DNA of 64,000 bases from Gemmatimonadaceae bacterium (GTDB taxonomy: Bacteria; Gemmatimonadota; Gemmatimonadetes; Gemmatimonadales; Gemmatimonadaceae). The notes under the pieces are model-generated. The model did no database searches. It was not told where the DNA came from and saw nothing but the letters and a program-made list of their open reading frames with translations. This document shows positions 25,954 through 33,328 of the stretch, piece after piece; within the stretch, counting starts at the first letter, position 1; every line of letters begins with the position of its first letter. A program made the translations under genes and the position numbers. The stretch spans positions 62,001 through 126,000 of the forward strand of contig JBBEBQ010000005.1 in the NCBI GenBank assembly GCA_040882285.1. Reading direction: 5' to 3'.

Positions 25954-26367
25954 TCAACGCGGGCCCCGCTCCACGAACTCCTTCTTCGGCGGATCGGCCT
26001 GGTGCAGCTGCATGCGGCCGAGCAGGATCCGTCCGGCGCGAACGTCGTGCCCCATGTCTATCAGGAGAATGGCGAGATCGCCGCTCCCCCACAATAGACC
26101 CGCGAGAACTACGAGCCGGCTGGTCTCGGCGAGCAGCGTCGGGATCGCCGCCCTGCCTTGCGCCACCAGCCCCGTGATTATCTCCGCCACGAGCAGCAGG
26201 AGGAGAATTATCGCCATCAGCTTGAACAGCTTGGACAGATACCGCAAGCCGACGTACGGCTGGAGATCGTCGGCGCGCACCTGCATCGTCGGATCCCCCG
26301 GATGGTCGCGCTTCGGCGTGGTCCGGTATTCGTCCTGCTCCGCTGCTGTGATATCGCCTGTCATCAT
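25954..26367 (-). CDS. Predicted membrane protein of unknown function
   Basis: 137 aa. Two membrane helices (LFKLMAIILLLLLVAEIITG and ETSRLVVLAGLLWGSGDLAI). The N-terminus is polar (MMTGDITAAEQDEYRTTPKR). No family is recognised. GGAG precedes the ATG at 26367, which lies 16 bp after the M15 peptidase stop, so they are probably co-transcribed. Confidence 0.75.
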   Translation of the reverse strand: MMTGDITAAEQDEYRTTPKRDHPGDPTMQVRADDLQPYVGLRYLSKLFKLMAIILLLLLVAEIITGLVAQGRAAIPTLLAETSRLVVLAGLLWGSGDLAILLIDMGHDVRAGRILLGRMQLHQADPPKKEFVERGPR

Positions 26368-26383
26368 GCTTCTCCGGTTGCGG

Positions 26384-27499
26384 TCACCAACGCGCCCTGT
26401 ACCCGCGCGTGTCGATGTGAGTAAAGGGGCCGTGGGCGGCGTTCGCCCGGTACACACCTATCCCGCCTATCAGCGAAGGATGTGCCCGTTCGACGCGCTC
26501 GGCCGCGGAACGAATGAATTGTGCGTCTCCGATGTCGACCCGGCCGTCCCTGTTCAGGTCGTCCATGCTGCCGTTCCCATCGTTGTCGATGTAGATGTCG
26601 GCGGCGTCCCCGTACATGTGCCGGCTGAGCGACGCCCGGCCGCGCGTGTCGCCCACTCCACTGTTGTACTGCGGCGTACGGAAGCCGCTCATCACGCGCA
26701 CACCCCTGGTGTCCACGCCCTGCTTGCGCAGCTCTTCCAGCACCAGCTCGAGCTTATCCAGCAGTTTGGTCTCGAGGACCAGGTATTTCGGCCAGACGTT
26801 GAACTGATCCTTCGGGAGGAAATCCCGCAGCCGGAAGTGCTCCGATACGTATGTATCCCGGTTCTCCAGCGTGACTTCGATGAAGCCACGGGGCGGCGCG
26901 TAGTTGCCCTTGGCGGCGGCGCCGCCCCGCGCCGAGGGCCAGTTGCCGATGTAGTACAGGCCGATCCGTCCGCCCTTGGCCGCGCTGGCCGGCTTGAGCG
27001 TTATGACGCGGAAGTCGGTCATCGGCTTGATAGCGCTCCCGACCTTTATCGCGAGACTCCAGATGCCCGCCCGCCGGGGCGCGCGCGGCGCCGAGCCTGC
27101 CTCGGTACCGGCGACAGTCACGATCGCTCCGCTCGGGAGCGTATCCCGCAGAATCGGAGCGCCCTCGGCGGAGATCTGCGCCCGGAGCCGGCCGCTCTCG
27201 CCGCGAAGCGGCACGAACGCGTTGAGCACGGCGTCGGTGAGGTACGCGGTTGACGTCGCATTAGGCTCGGTTATCGAGGCCGCCATCGCCGACGCCGCGG
27301 GCGCGACGGCCGTGCTGTCCCCCCCCCAATTCGCCGACGTCGGCCGCGCCGTGGCGATGGACCACGACCAGCCCATCGCGATGAGCAGCACGAACACGCT
27401 CGACAGCACGTTGAACGCGCGCTCGCTCCGCGTGGAGAGCCCCGCGCGATGGTACCAGCGCGACGGCCGGGGTGGCACGCGAATCGCCCAATCAGACAT
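26384..27499 (-). CDS. M15-family (VanY/Hedgehog-like) zinc peptidase with Ca-binding-type loops
   Basis: 371 aa, with a membrane anchor near residue 35 (AFNVLSSVFVLLIAMGWSWS). The C-terminal domain has the M15 zinc motif SRHMYGDAADIYID (His and Asp) and the second histidine in HGPFTHIDTRG. Between them lies DNDGNGSMDDLNRDGRVDIG, which has the D-x-D-x-N-G and D-x-R-x-D spacing of dockerin or EF-hand loops. M15 enzymes cleave peptidoglycan stem peptides. The protein is likely periplasmic and anchored to the inner membrane. Confidence 0.85.
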   Translation of the reverse strand: MSDWAIRVPPRPSRWYHRAGLSTRSERAFNVLSSVFVLLIAMGWSWSIATARPTSANWGGDSTAVAPAASAMAASITEPNATSTAYLTDAVLNAFVPLRGESGRLRAQISAEGAPILRDTLPSGAIVTVAGTEAGSAPRAPRRAGIWSLAIKVGSAIKPMTDFRVITLKPASAAKGGRIGLYYIGNWPSARGGAAAKGNYAPPRGFIEVTLENRDTYVSEHFRLRDFLPKDQFNVWPKYLVLETKLLDKLELVLEELRKQGVDTRGVRVMSGFRTPQYNSGVGDTRGRASLSRHMYGDAADIYIDNDGNGSMDDLNRDGRVDIGDAQFIRSAAERVERAHPSLIGGIGVYRANAAHGPFTHIDTRGYRARW

Positions 27500-27560
27500 A
27501 CTTCGCCGCTTCGCGCAGGACCCTTCTCGGCTTTCTCTCTTTTCCGGCAGCGTTCACCGC

Positions 27561-28193
27561 ATGGATTGGTTTCGCGAGCTCTATCATCTGCTGTCCGATC
27601 TCCCGACCCTGATCAAGTGGGGCGGATACGTCGGTCTTACGACTATTGTATTCACGGAGACGGGCCTCCTCGTCGGCTTTTTTCTGCCGGGCGACTCTCT
27701 GCTCGTCACGGCCGGGCTGCTGGCTTCGCAGGGTTTTCTAAACGTATACGTCATGGGCGCGCTGCTGACAGTGGCCGCGATCGCGGGCGATTCCGTGGGT
27801 TACTCCATAGGCCGCGCCGCGGGCCCGCGGCTGTTCCGCCGGGAAGACTCGTTTTTCTTCAACAAGAAACACCTCTATCGAGCCCATGATTTTTACCTCC
27901 GGCACGGGGGCAAGACCATCGTCATTGCGCGTTTCGTGCCTATTTTGCGGACCTTCGCCCCCGTCGTGGCCGGCGCCGCCGACATGCCCTACCGCAGGTT
28001 CATCTTTTTCAACATTGCCGGCGGCATCGGCTGGATCTGGAGCATGCTCATGGTCGGCTACGTGCTCGGCCGCTACATCCCCGGCATCGAGAAACGCATC
28101 GAGTGGGTGATCGTCGCGGTCATCGGGCTGTCGCTGGTGCCGATTCTCGTCGAATACTTGAAGTCGCGCAAGAAAAATGTGACTAGTGACTAG
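27561..28193 (+). CDS. DedA-family membrane protein
   Basis: 210 aa. DedA/SNARE-associated hallmarks: FTETGLLVGFFLPGDSLLVT, then ARFVPILRTFAPVVAGAADM and GGIGWIWSMLMVGYVLG. The family includes phospholipid scramblases and transporters for undecaprenyl phosphate. The last residues (KNVTSD) and the TAG stop are encoded by the first units of the adjacent GTGACTA array. Divergent from the M15 gene, 61 bp away. Confidence 0.9.
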   Translation: MDWFRELYHLLSDLPTLIKWGGYVGLTTIVFTETGLLVGFFLPGDSLLVTAGLLASQGFLNVYVMGALLTVAAIAGDSVGYSIGRAAGPRLFRREDSFFFNKKHLYRAHDFYLRHGGKTIVIARFVPILRTFAPVVAGAADMPYRRFIFFNIAGGIGWIWSMLMVGYVLGRYIPGIEKRIEWVIVAVIGLSLVPILVEYLKSRKKNVTSD

Positions 28194-28300
28194 TGACTAG
28201 TGACTAGTAACCGCCCCGCCCCCTACCCCTTTCCACGTCTTCCGCATTTACTAGTCACTAGTCACCAGTCACTAGTCACAGTTCTTAAGTCACTAGTCAC
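28179..28300. repeat. Hairpin built of GTGACTA heptamers, overlapping the dedA end
   Basis: Left arm 28179-28209 is four GTGACTA units and includes the dedA stop codon. The right arm, from 28249 to 28279, is TACTAGTCACTAGTCACC-type and pairs at 30 of 31 positions. Further CTAGTCAC units continue to 28300. The 39-nt loop is C-rich. It lies between dedA and the superoxide dismutase gene. Confidence 0.9.
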
Positions 28301-28318
28301 GGTTTCCAAGGAGCCCCC

Positions 28319-28945
28319 ATGCCGCACTCGCTGCCTCCCCTGCCGTACGATTTCGGCGCGCTCGAGCCGCACATCGACGCGAAGACGATGGAGATCCACC
28401 ACGGCAAGCATCATCAGGCGTACGTCACCAAGCTGAACGAGGCGCTGGAGAAGGCGCCTGACCTCGCGAACAAATCGCTCGACGAGCTGATGCAGAGCCT
28501 GGACAAGGCGCCCGAGGCGGTAAAGACCGCGATCCGCAACAACGGCGGCGGGCACTGGAACCACAGCTTCTTCTGGCAGCTCATGGCGCCGAATGCGGGC
28601 GGTAAGCCGGCCTCGCGCGAGCAATTCCACGGGCAGCAAAAACTGATGGACGCCATCAACTCTTCTTTCGGCGACTTCGCGAAGTTCAAGGAGCAGTTCG
28701 CGTCCGCGGGCGTCGGCCGGTTCGGCTCGGGCTGGGCCTGGCTGGTGCGCGACGGCGACAAGCTCGCGATCACCAGCACGCCCAACCAGGACAACCCGCT
28801 CATGGAAGGCAAGCGCGCGATCCTGGGCCTCGACGTGTGGGAGCACGCGTATTACCTGAAATACCAGAACCGCCGCCCCGACTACATCACCGCGTGGTGG
28901 AATGTGGTCAACTGGAACGCGGTCGCGAAGAACTTCGGCAGTTAA
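28319..28945 (+). CDS. Fe/Mn-family superoxide dismutase
   Basis: 208 aa. N-terminal [20 protein letters not shown] and [14 protein letters not shown] (metal His). [12 protein letters not shown] and [14 protein letters not shown] (Asp-x-Trp-Glu-His) supply the rest of the site. The GGGHWNH and NQDNPLM contexts suit an Mn-type or cambialistic enzyme more than a classic Fe-type. AAGGAG 5 nt before the ATG. Converts superoxide to peroxide in the cytoplasm; no signal peptide is seen. Confidence 0.95.
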   Translation: MPHSLPPLPYDFGALEPHIDAKTMEIHHGKHHQAYVTKLNEALEKAPDLANKSLDELMQSLDKAPEAVKTAIRNNGGGHWNHSFFWQLMAPNAGGKPASREQFHGQQKLMDAINSSFGDFAKFKEQFASAGVGRFGSGWAWLVRDGDKLAITSTPNQDNPLMEGKRAILGLDVWEHAYYLKYQNRRPDYITAWWNVVNWNAVAKNFGS

Positions 28946-28973
28946 CAGATCGCGGTTTCAACGTTGGTGTAAG

Positions 28974-29068
28974 GGCCGAACTGCCGGGGGTCCCTCGCGT
29001 GGCGGCTACGCGCGCAAACTACGCGCGCTAAGACGCCGCCTGCGAGGGACCCCTCGGCGCGTTCGGCC
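28974..29068 (-). repeat. Long hairpin with conserved loop, copy A
   Basis: The left arm (28974-29006) has GGCCGAA, then GGGGTCCCTCGC and GGCGGC; the right arm (29035-29068) is its complement with a few bulges. On the minus strand the 28-nt loop reads GTCTTAGCGCGCGTAG, then TTTGCGCGCGTA. That loop matches copies B and C while the stem sequences do not. The element lies in a convergent gap after the superoxide dismutase gene. Confidence 0.9.
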
Positions 29069-29225
29069 TCCTGACATCGCGGCAACCGCGAACACGTTGT
29101 CCCGCCGCCGTTCGCGCCCGCTTCCAGAATTGTCTTTTGCGCTAGGAACGGAAAGAGCGGGAAACGTGGGCGGTCGCGAGGGGCTACACGGGCCTGGTTG
29201 TGCGCCGTCCGATCGGCGATGCCTG

Positions 29226-29324
29226 GGCGGTCGAGCGAGCCGGGTGCCGTTCGCAGGACCGTCTTAGCGAGCGCAGTTTGCGAGCGTAGGTCCAGCGAAC
29301 GGTCATCCGGCTCGCTCAACCGCC
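29226..29324 (+). repeat. Long hairpin with conserved loop, copy B
   Basis: The left arm (29226-29260: GGCGGTCGAGCGAGCCGG, then CCGTTCGCAGGACC) pairs with the right arm (29289-29324: GGTCCAGCGAACGG, then CCGGCTCGCTCAACCGCC) over about 35 bp with few mismatches. The 28-nt loop begins GTCTTAGCGAGCGCAG and ends TTTGCGAGCGTA. The element lies 158 bp from copy A and in the opposite orientation, next to the speA stop. Confidence 0.93.
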
Positions 29325-29333
29325 GCGGAACGA

Positions 29334-31271
29334 CTATCGAGCGGCTTCGCCTTCCAGATATGTGTAGCCCTCGAGCCCGGCCACGTAATCGGCGATGAAG
29401 GTGTTGGCTTCTTCGCGGGTTATGCTCGTCGCGGCGCCTACTTTTCGGCGGAATGTCGCCAGTAGATCCGGCGCGCGGAACTGCACGTAGGCGAGCACCT
29501 CGGTCACCGTGTCGCCGTGCACGAGGTCGGTGATCTCGTACCCGTCAGTGGACAGCTCCACGTGCACCGCGTTCGTGTCGCCGAACAGGTTGTGGAGATC
29601 GCCCAGGATCTCCTGGTACGCGCCCGTGAGAAAGATCCCCAGGATGTACTGCTCGTTGTCGTCGAAGGTGTGCAGCTCGAGGCTGGGCCGCGGATCGCGC
29701 GAGCCCACGAACCGGTCGATCTTACCGTCCGAGTCGCACGTCACGTCCTGAATCGTCCCGCGCCGCGTCGGCTCCTCGTTCAGCCGGTGGATCGGCATGA
29801 TCGGGAAGAGCTGGTCGATCGCCCAGCTGTCCGGCAGCGACTGGAAGAGGGAGAAGTTGCAGAAGTACCGGTCCACCAGCGTCGCCTCGACGTCATCGAT
29901 GATGTCCTGATACTCCTCGACGTCGCGCTGGGCGATGCGCGCGACCGCGTTGACCGTCGCGAGATACAGCTGCTCGGCCATCGCCCGGCCGCGAAGCGAG
30001 AGCACGCCGCTGTTGAACAGCTCCTGCGCGCGCTCCTTGGCGAAGATCGCGTCGTGGTACACCTCGCGCGCGCGCCGCTTGCTCACGCGCTTGAGCTCCG
30101 CCGCCATGTCGTGCAGCAGCGGATGGTCGTCCTTCTTCAACTCCGGAATCGCGACGTCGCCCTGCGACTCCACCTCGATCACGCTCAGCAGCAGCAGCGA
30201 ATGGTGCGCGGTCAGCGCCCGGCCCGACTCGCTGATGATGTGCGGCATGTCCAGCCCGCCGCGCCGGCACGTCTCCGCCAGCGTGTACACGACGTCGTTG
30301 GCGTACTCCTGAATCGAGTAGTTGACGCTTGCGTGCGCCGTGGAGTTCGTGCCGTCGTAATCGACGCCGAGCCCGCCGCCGACGTCCACGTGGGTGAGCT
30401 TGAGACCCATGCCGCACAGCTCGGCGTAGAAGCGGCTGGCCTCCTGGAGCCCGGCCTTGATGTAATGGATGTCGGTGATCTGGCTGCCGAGGTGGAAGTG
30501 GATCAGCTTGATCACGTCGAGCCGGTCCAGCTCGGTGAGACGGTCGATCAGCTTCACCAGCTGCGCGGTGGTCAGACCGAACTTCGATTTCTCGCCGCCG
30601 CTCCGCGCCCACCGGCCCGCGCCTTCCGCGTACAGCTTGATCCTGACCCCGGCGGTGGGATTCACGCCCATCTCGTCGGCGACCTTGAGCAGCACCTCGA
30701 GCTCGCTCACCTGCTCCAGCACGATGAAGACCTGGTGTCCGAGCTTCTGCGCCATCAGCGCGAGCCGCATGAACTCCTCGTCCTTGTAGCCATTGCACAC
30801 GATCAGATGATCGGTGTGCGTCGCCAGGCCGAGGATCGCCTGCAGCTCCGGCTTGCTCCCGCACTCGAGCCCGATTCCGTCCTCGTGCCCGAACTCGACG
30901 ATCTCCTCGATGACGTGCCGCTGCTGGTTGACCTTGATCGGGTACACGGTCGTGTACGGGCCGGCATACGAGAACTCCCTGATCGCCTCCGCGAAGCTCC
31001 GCGACAGCAGCCGGATGCGGGAGCGCAGAATGTCGGAGAAGCGCAGCAGCAAGGGCATGCCGATGCCCTGCGCTTCCAGATCCAAAGCGAGCTCGTACAG
31101 GTTCAGCTCGCGCGCGGGCGAAGACGCGTCCGGGCGCACAACTACGTGGCCCTGGTCGTTGATCTCGAAGTACCCGCCCCCCCATCCCCCGACGTTGTAG
31201 AGAACGCGGGAGTCGTCGACGGTCCAGGTGGGCGGGGCTTCGGTGTCCATCGCTTTACTTGCTGTAGCCAT
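29334..31271 (-). CDS. speA: Biosynthetic arginine decarboxylase
   Basis: 645 aa, close to the family length. Fold-type III PLP-binding lysine in YPIKVNQQRHVIEEIV. LECGSKPEL, IHFHLGSQI and HVDVGGGLGVDYDGT are barrel motifs, and DSWAIDQLFPIMPIHRLNEE is SpeA-typical. Makes agmatine from arginine for polyamine synthesis; no signal peptide, so cytoplasmic. No other polyamine genes lie nearby. The upstream region to 31396 contains a repeat-built hairpin. Confidence 0.95.
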   Translation of the reverse strand: MATASKAMDTEAPPTWTVDDSRVLYNVGGWGGGYFEINDQGHVVVRPDASSPARELNLYELALDLEAQGIGMPLLLRFSDILRSRIRLLSRSFAEAIREFSYAGPYTTVYPIKVNQQRHVIEEIVEFGHEDGIGLECGSKPELQAILGLATHTDHLIVCNGYKDEEFMRLALMAQKLGHQVFIVLEQVSELEVLLKVADEMGVNPTAGVRIKLYAEGAGRWARSGGEKSKFGLTTAQLVKLIDRLTELDRLDVIKLIHFHLGSQITDIHYIKAGLQEASRFYAELCGMGLKLTHVDVGGGLGVDYDGTNSTAHASVNYSIQEYANDVVYTLAETCRRGGLDMPHIISESGRALTAHHSLLLLSVIEVESQGDVAIPELKKDDHPLLHDMAAELKRVSKRRAREVYHDAIFAKERAQELFNSGVLSLRGRAMAEQLYLATVNAVARIAQRDVEEYQDIIDDVEATLVDRYFCNFSLFQSLPDSWAIDQLFPIMPIHRLNEEPTRRGTIQDVTCDSDGKIDRFVGSRDPRPSLELHTFDDNEQYILGIFLTGAYQEILGDLHNLFGDTNAVHVELSTDGYEITDLVHGDTVTEVLAYVQFRAPDLLATFRRKVGAATSITREEANTFIADYVAGLEGYTYLEGEAAR

Positions 31272-31298
31272 GGGCGGATTCTAACTGGTTCAAAATGA

Positions 31299-31396
31299 GC
31301 TGTTGGCTATTGGCTATTGGCTTTTTGTACCGGCGAAACAGCAGCAGCGGCAGCGGCAGGCTGTTCGCTAACAGCCAATAGCCAACAGCCAATAGC
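31299..31396. repeat. Hairpin built of GGCTATT heptamers
   Basis: Left arm 31299-31321 reads GCTGTTGGCTATTGGC and on; right arm 31367-31396 reads GCTAACAGCCAATAGCCAAC. They pair with few mismatches around a 45-nt loop rich in CAG/CGG. The element lies between the pdxH stop and the speA start and resembles the one at 24172. Confidence 0.88.
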
Positions 31397-31400
31397 GCCG

Positions 31401-31997
31401 TTACGGATAAAGCGTCTCGACCTTCCATCCTCCGCCTTCGCGAGTGTAGCGCGTGCGGTCATGCAGCCGGTTCGCCCTGTTCCGCCAGAACTCGATCCTC
31501 TCCGGATGCACGCGGAAACCGGACCAGAACTCCGGGCGGGGCACGGCCCGTCCCTCGAACTCCCGCTCGTACCGCGCGACCCGCGCGTCCAGCTCGCCCG
31601 CCGGCTCGATCGCTTCGCTCTGTCTCGACGCCCAGGCGCCGATCTGGCTGCCGCGCGGGCGCGAGGCGAAGTATTCGTCGGCCTCCTCGTCGCTCACCTG
31701 CGTCACCTTCCCGTCGATCCTGATCTGCAGGTCCAGCGCCGACCAGTAGAAGCACAGCGCCGCGCGCGGCCTGGCGCGCAGGTCACGCCCCTTCCGGCTC
31801 GCCAGGTTGGTGTAGAACACGAATCCACTCTCGTCCACGCCTTTCAGCAGCACGATCCGCAGCGTCGGCGCTCCGTCCGCGCCCACCGTCGCCAGGCTCA
31901 TCGCGCTCGGCTCCGGCAGCAGCGCGCGGTCGGTACGCTGCGCGCGCGCGAACGCGTCCTGGAAGATCGCGATCGGGTCCGTCAACGCTTCCGTCAC
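31401..31997 (-). CDS. pdxH: Pyridoxamine 5'-phosphate oxidase
   Basis: 198 aa. FMN-binding PdxH pattern: SAMSLATVGADGAPTLRIVL, DESGFVFYTNLASRKGRDL, PRAALCFYWSALDLQIRIDG, and the C-terminal PEFWSGFRVHPERIEFWRNR with RLHDR. Final step of pyridoxal phosphate synthesis and salvage, in the cytoplasm. Located 3 bp after the MoeB-rhodanese gene and so probably in an operon with it. Confidence 0.93.
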   Translation of the reverse strand: MTEALTDPIAIFQDAFARAQRTDRALLPEPSAMSLATVGADGAPTLRIVLLKGVDESGFVFYTNLASRKGRDLRARPRAALCFYWSALDLQIRIDGKVTQVSDEEADEYFASRPRGSQIGAWASRQSEAIEPAGELDARVARYEREFEGRAVPRPEFWSGFRVHPERIEFWRNRANRLHDRTRYTREGGGWKVETLYP

Positions 31998-32000
31998 TCG

Positions 32001-33164
32001 TCAGTACCTCGGCACCGACGGATCGACTTCCACGGACCAGCGCGATATCCCGCCCGCCAGGTTCGCCACCCTGGCGAAGCCCGCGCCCGCGAGCTGGGTC
32101 GCGGCCGCCATGCTCCGCATCCCCGACTTGCAGTACACGATCATCTCCCGCCGCGGGTCGAGAGAATGCATCTCATCCGGAAGAGTGCCGAGTGGGACGT
32201 GCCGCGCGCCGGGCAGCCGCGCGATGGCCCACTCGTACGGCTCCCGCACGTCGAGCAGCTCGAAGTCGTCGCCGCGCGCGATGCGCTCGGCCAGCTCCGC
32301 GGGAGTTATCTCTCCGACCGCCGAGCCCCGCTCTTCGGCCGGCGCGGCGGAGGCGGCGCCGCACCACGCCTCGTAATCCACGAGCTCGCGGATCTCGCGC
32401 GTGCCGCACATCGGACACGCCGGATCGCGGTGCACCTCCATTGTGCGAAAACGCATCGCCAGGGCGTCGAACAGCAGCAGGCGGCCCACGAGCGGCGACC
32501 CGGCCCCCGTGATCAGCTTGATGGTCTCCGACGCCTGTATGCTCCCCATGATCCCCGGGACCACGCCGAGCACGCCGGCCTCCGCGCAATTGGGGATCAG
32601 TCCCGGCGGGGGCGGATCGCGGAAGAGACAGCGATAGCAGGGGCCGTCCGGCGCGGCGAACACGGACGCCTGCCCCTCGAAGCGCAGCACGCTCGCGTAC
32701 ACGTTCGTCTTGCCGAGCAGTACCGCCGTGTCGTTCACCAGGTAGCGCGTGGCAAAGTTGTCCGTGCCGTCCACGATGATGTCGTAATCGCCGGCGATCT
32801 CGAGCGCGTTGTGCGAGGTCAGCCGCGTGTCGTACGTCTCGACGTGCACGTGCGGATTCGCCGCGCGTACGCGCGCCGCGGCGGCTTGCGTCTTCGAGCC
32901 CCCGACGTCGGCGTCCGTGTACAGGATCTGCCGGTGCAGGTTGGTGACGTCCACCGGATCGAAATCCACCAGTCCTATCGTGCCCACTCCGGCGGACGCC
33001 AGGTACAGCAGCGCCGGCGAGCCGAGGCCGCCCGCCCCCACGACCAGAACGCGGGCGCGCTTGAGCTTCCGCTGGCCGTCGATGCCGACGGACGGCAGCG
33101 ACAGCTGGCGGCTGTAGCGCTCGAGCTCCTGCTGCGACAGATCGGACAGGCTCCCTGCTGTCAT
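32001..33164 (-). CDS. MoeB/ThiF E1-like adenylyltransferase with C-terminal rhodanese domain
   Basis: 387 aa. ATP-binding GAGGLGSPALLYLASAGVGT, DFDPVDVTNLHRQILY, CYRCLF and CPMCG (zinc Cys pairs), catalytic region PNCAEAGVLGV. The rhodanese domain (from about residue 290) has the persulfide Cys in YCKSGMRS. Such fusions activate and sulfurate sulfur-carrier proteins for molybdopterin or thiamine. No carrier-protein gene is in the window. Confidence 0.93.
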   Translation of the reverse strand: MTAGSLSDLSQQELERYSRQLSLPSVGIDGQRKLKRARVLVVGAGGLGSPALLYLASAGVGTIGLVDFDPVDVTNLHRQILYTDADVGGSKTQAAAARVRAANPHVHVETYDTRLTSHNALEIAGDYDIIVDGTDNFATRYLVNDTAVLLGKTNVYASVLRFEGQASVFAAPDGPCYRCLFRDPPPPGLIPNCAEAGVLGVVPGIMGSIQASETIKLITGAGSPLVGRLLLFDALAMRFRTMEVHRDPACPMCGTREIRELVDYEAWCGAASAAPAEERGSAVGEITPAELAERIARGDDFELLDVREPYEWAIARLPGARHVPLGTLPDEMHSLDPRREMIVYCKSGMRSMAAATQLAGAGFARVANLAGGISRWSVEVDPSVPRY

Positions 33165-33179
33165 CCGGCTCCGCTGGTT

Positions 33180-33305
33180 GGTGACTAGTGACTGGTGACT
33201 AGTGACTGGTGACTAGTGACTGGTGATTCGTAATTGCAGGCCCTGACCCTGTAGCTGCTACTTTCCGTCTTGAACTAGTCACTAGTCACTAGTCACCAGT
33301 CACTA
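33180..33305. repeat. Hairpin built of GTGACTA/GTGACTG units
   Basis: The left arm (33180-33226) alternates GTGACTA and GTGACTG; the right arm (33274-33305) is CTAGTCA-type with one CCAG variant. The CTGG and CCAG variants face each other in the fold, so pairing is kept. The loop is about 47 nt. It sits between divergent genes, so it cannot be their shared terminator. Confidence 0.9.
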
Positions 33306-33328
33306 ACTAATATCCACTCCTTCCGCCC

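Noticed and set aside
16868-28300. CTAGTCAC arrays considered as intrinsic terminators
   Set aside because: They lack T-runs and also occur between divergent promoters (33180) and inside an operon, so a general terminator role does not fit.
28946-29333. Possible coding sequence in the gap between sod and speA
   Set aside because: All frames are short and explained by the two long hairpins; no start with a ribosome-binding site and no motif.
29517-31298. Long open frame on the + strand opposite speA
   Set aside because: Composition-driven antisense frame; speA is unmistakable on the minus strand.
31317-33188. Long + strand frame across pdxH and the MoeB-rhodanese gene
   Set aside because: It crosses two real genes and a repeat and has no protein motifs.
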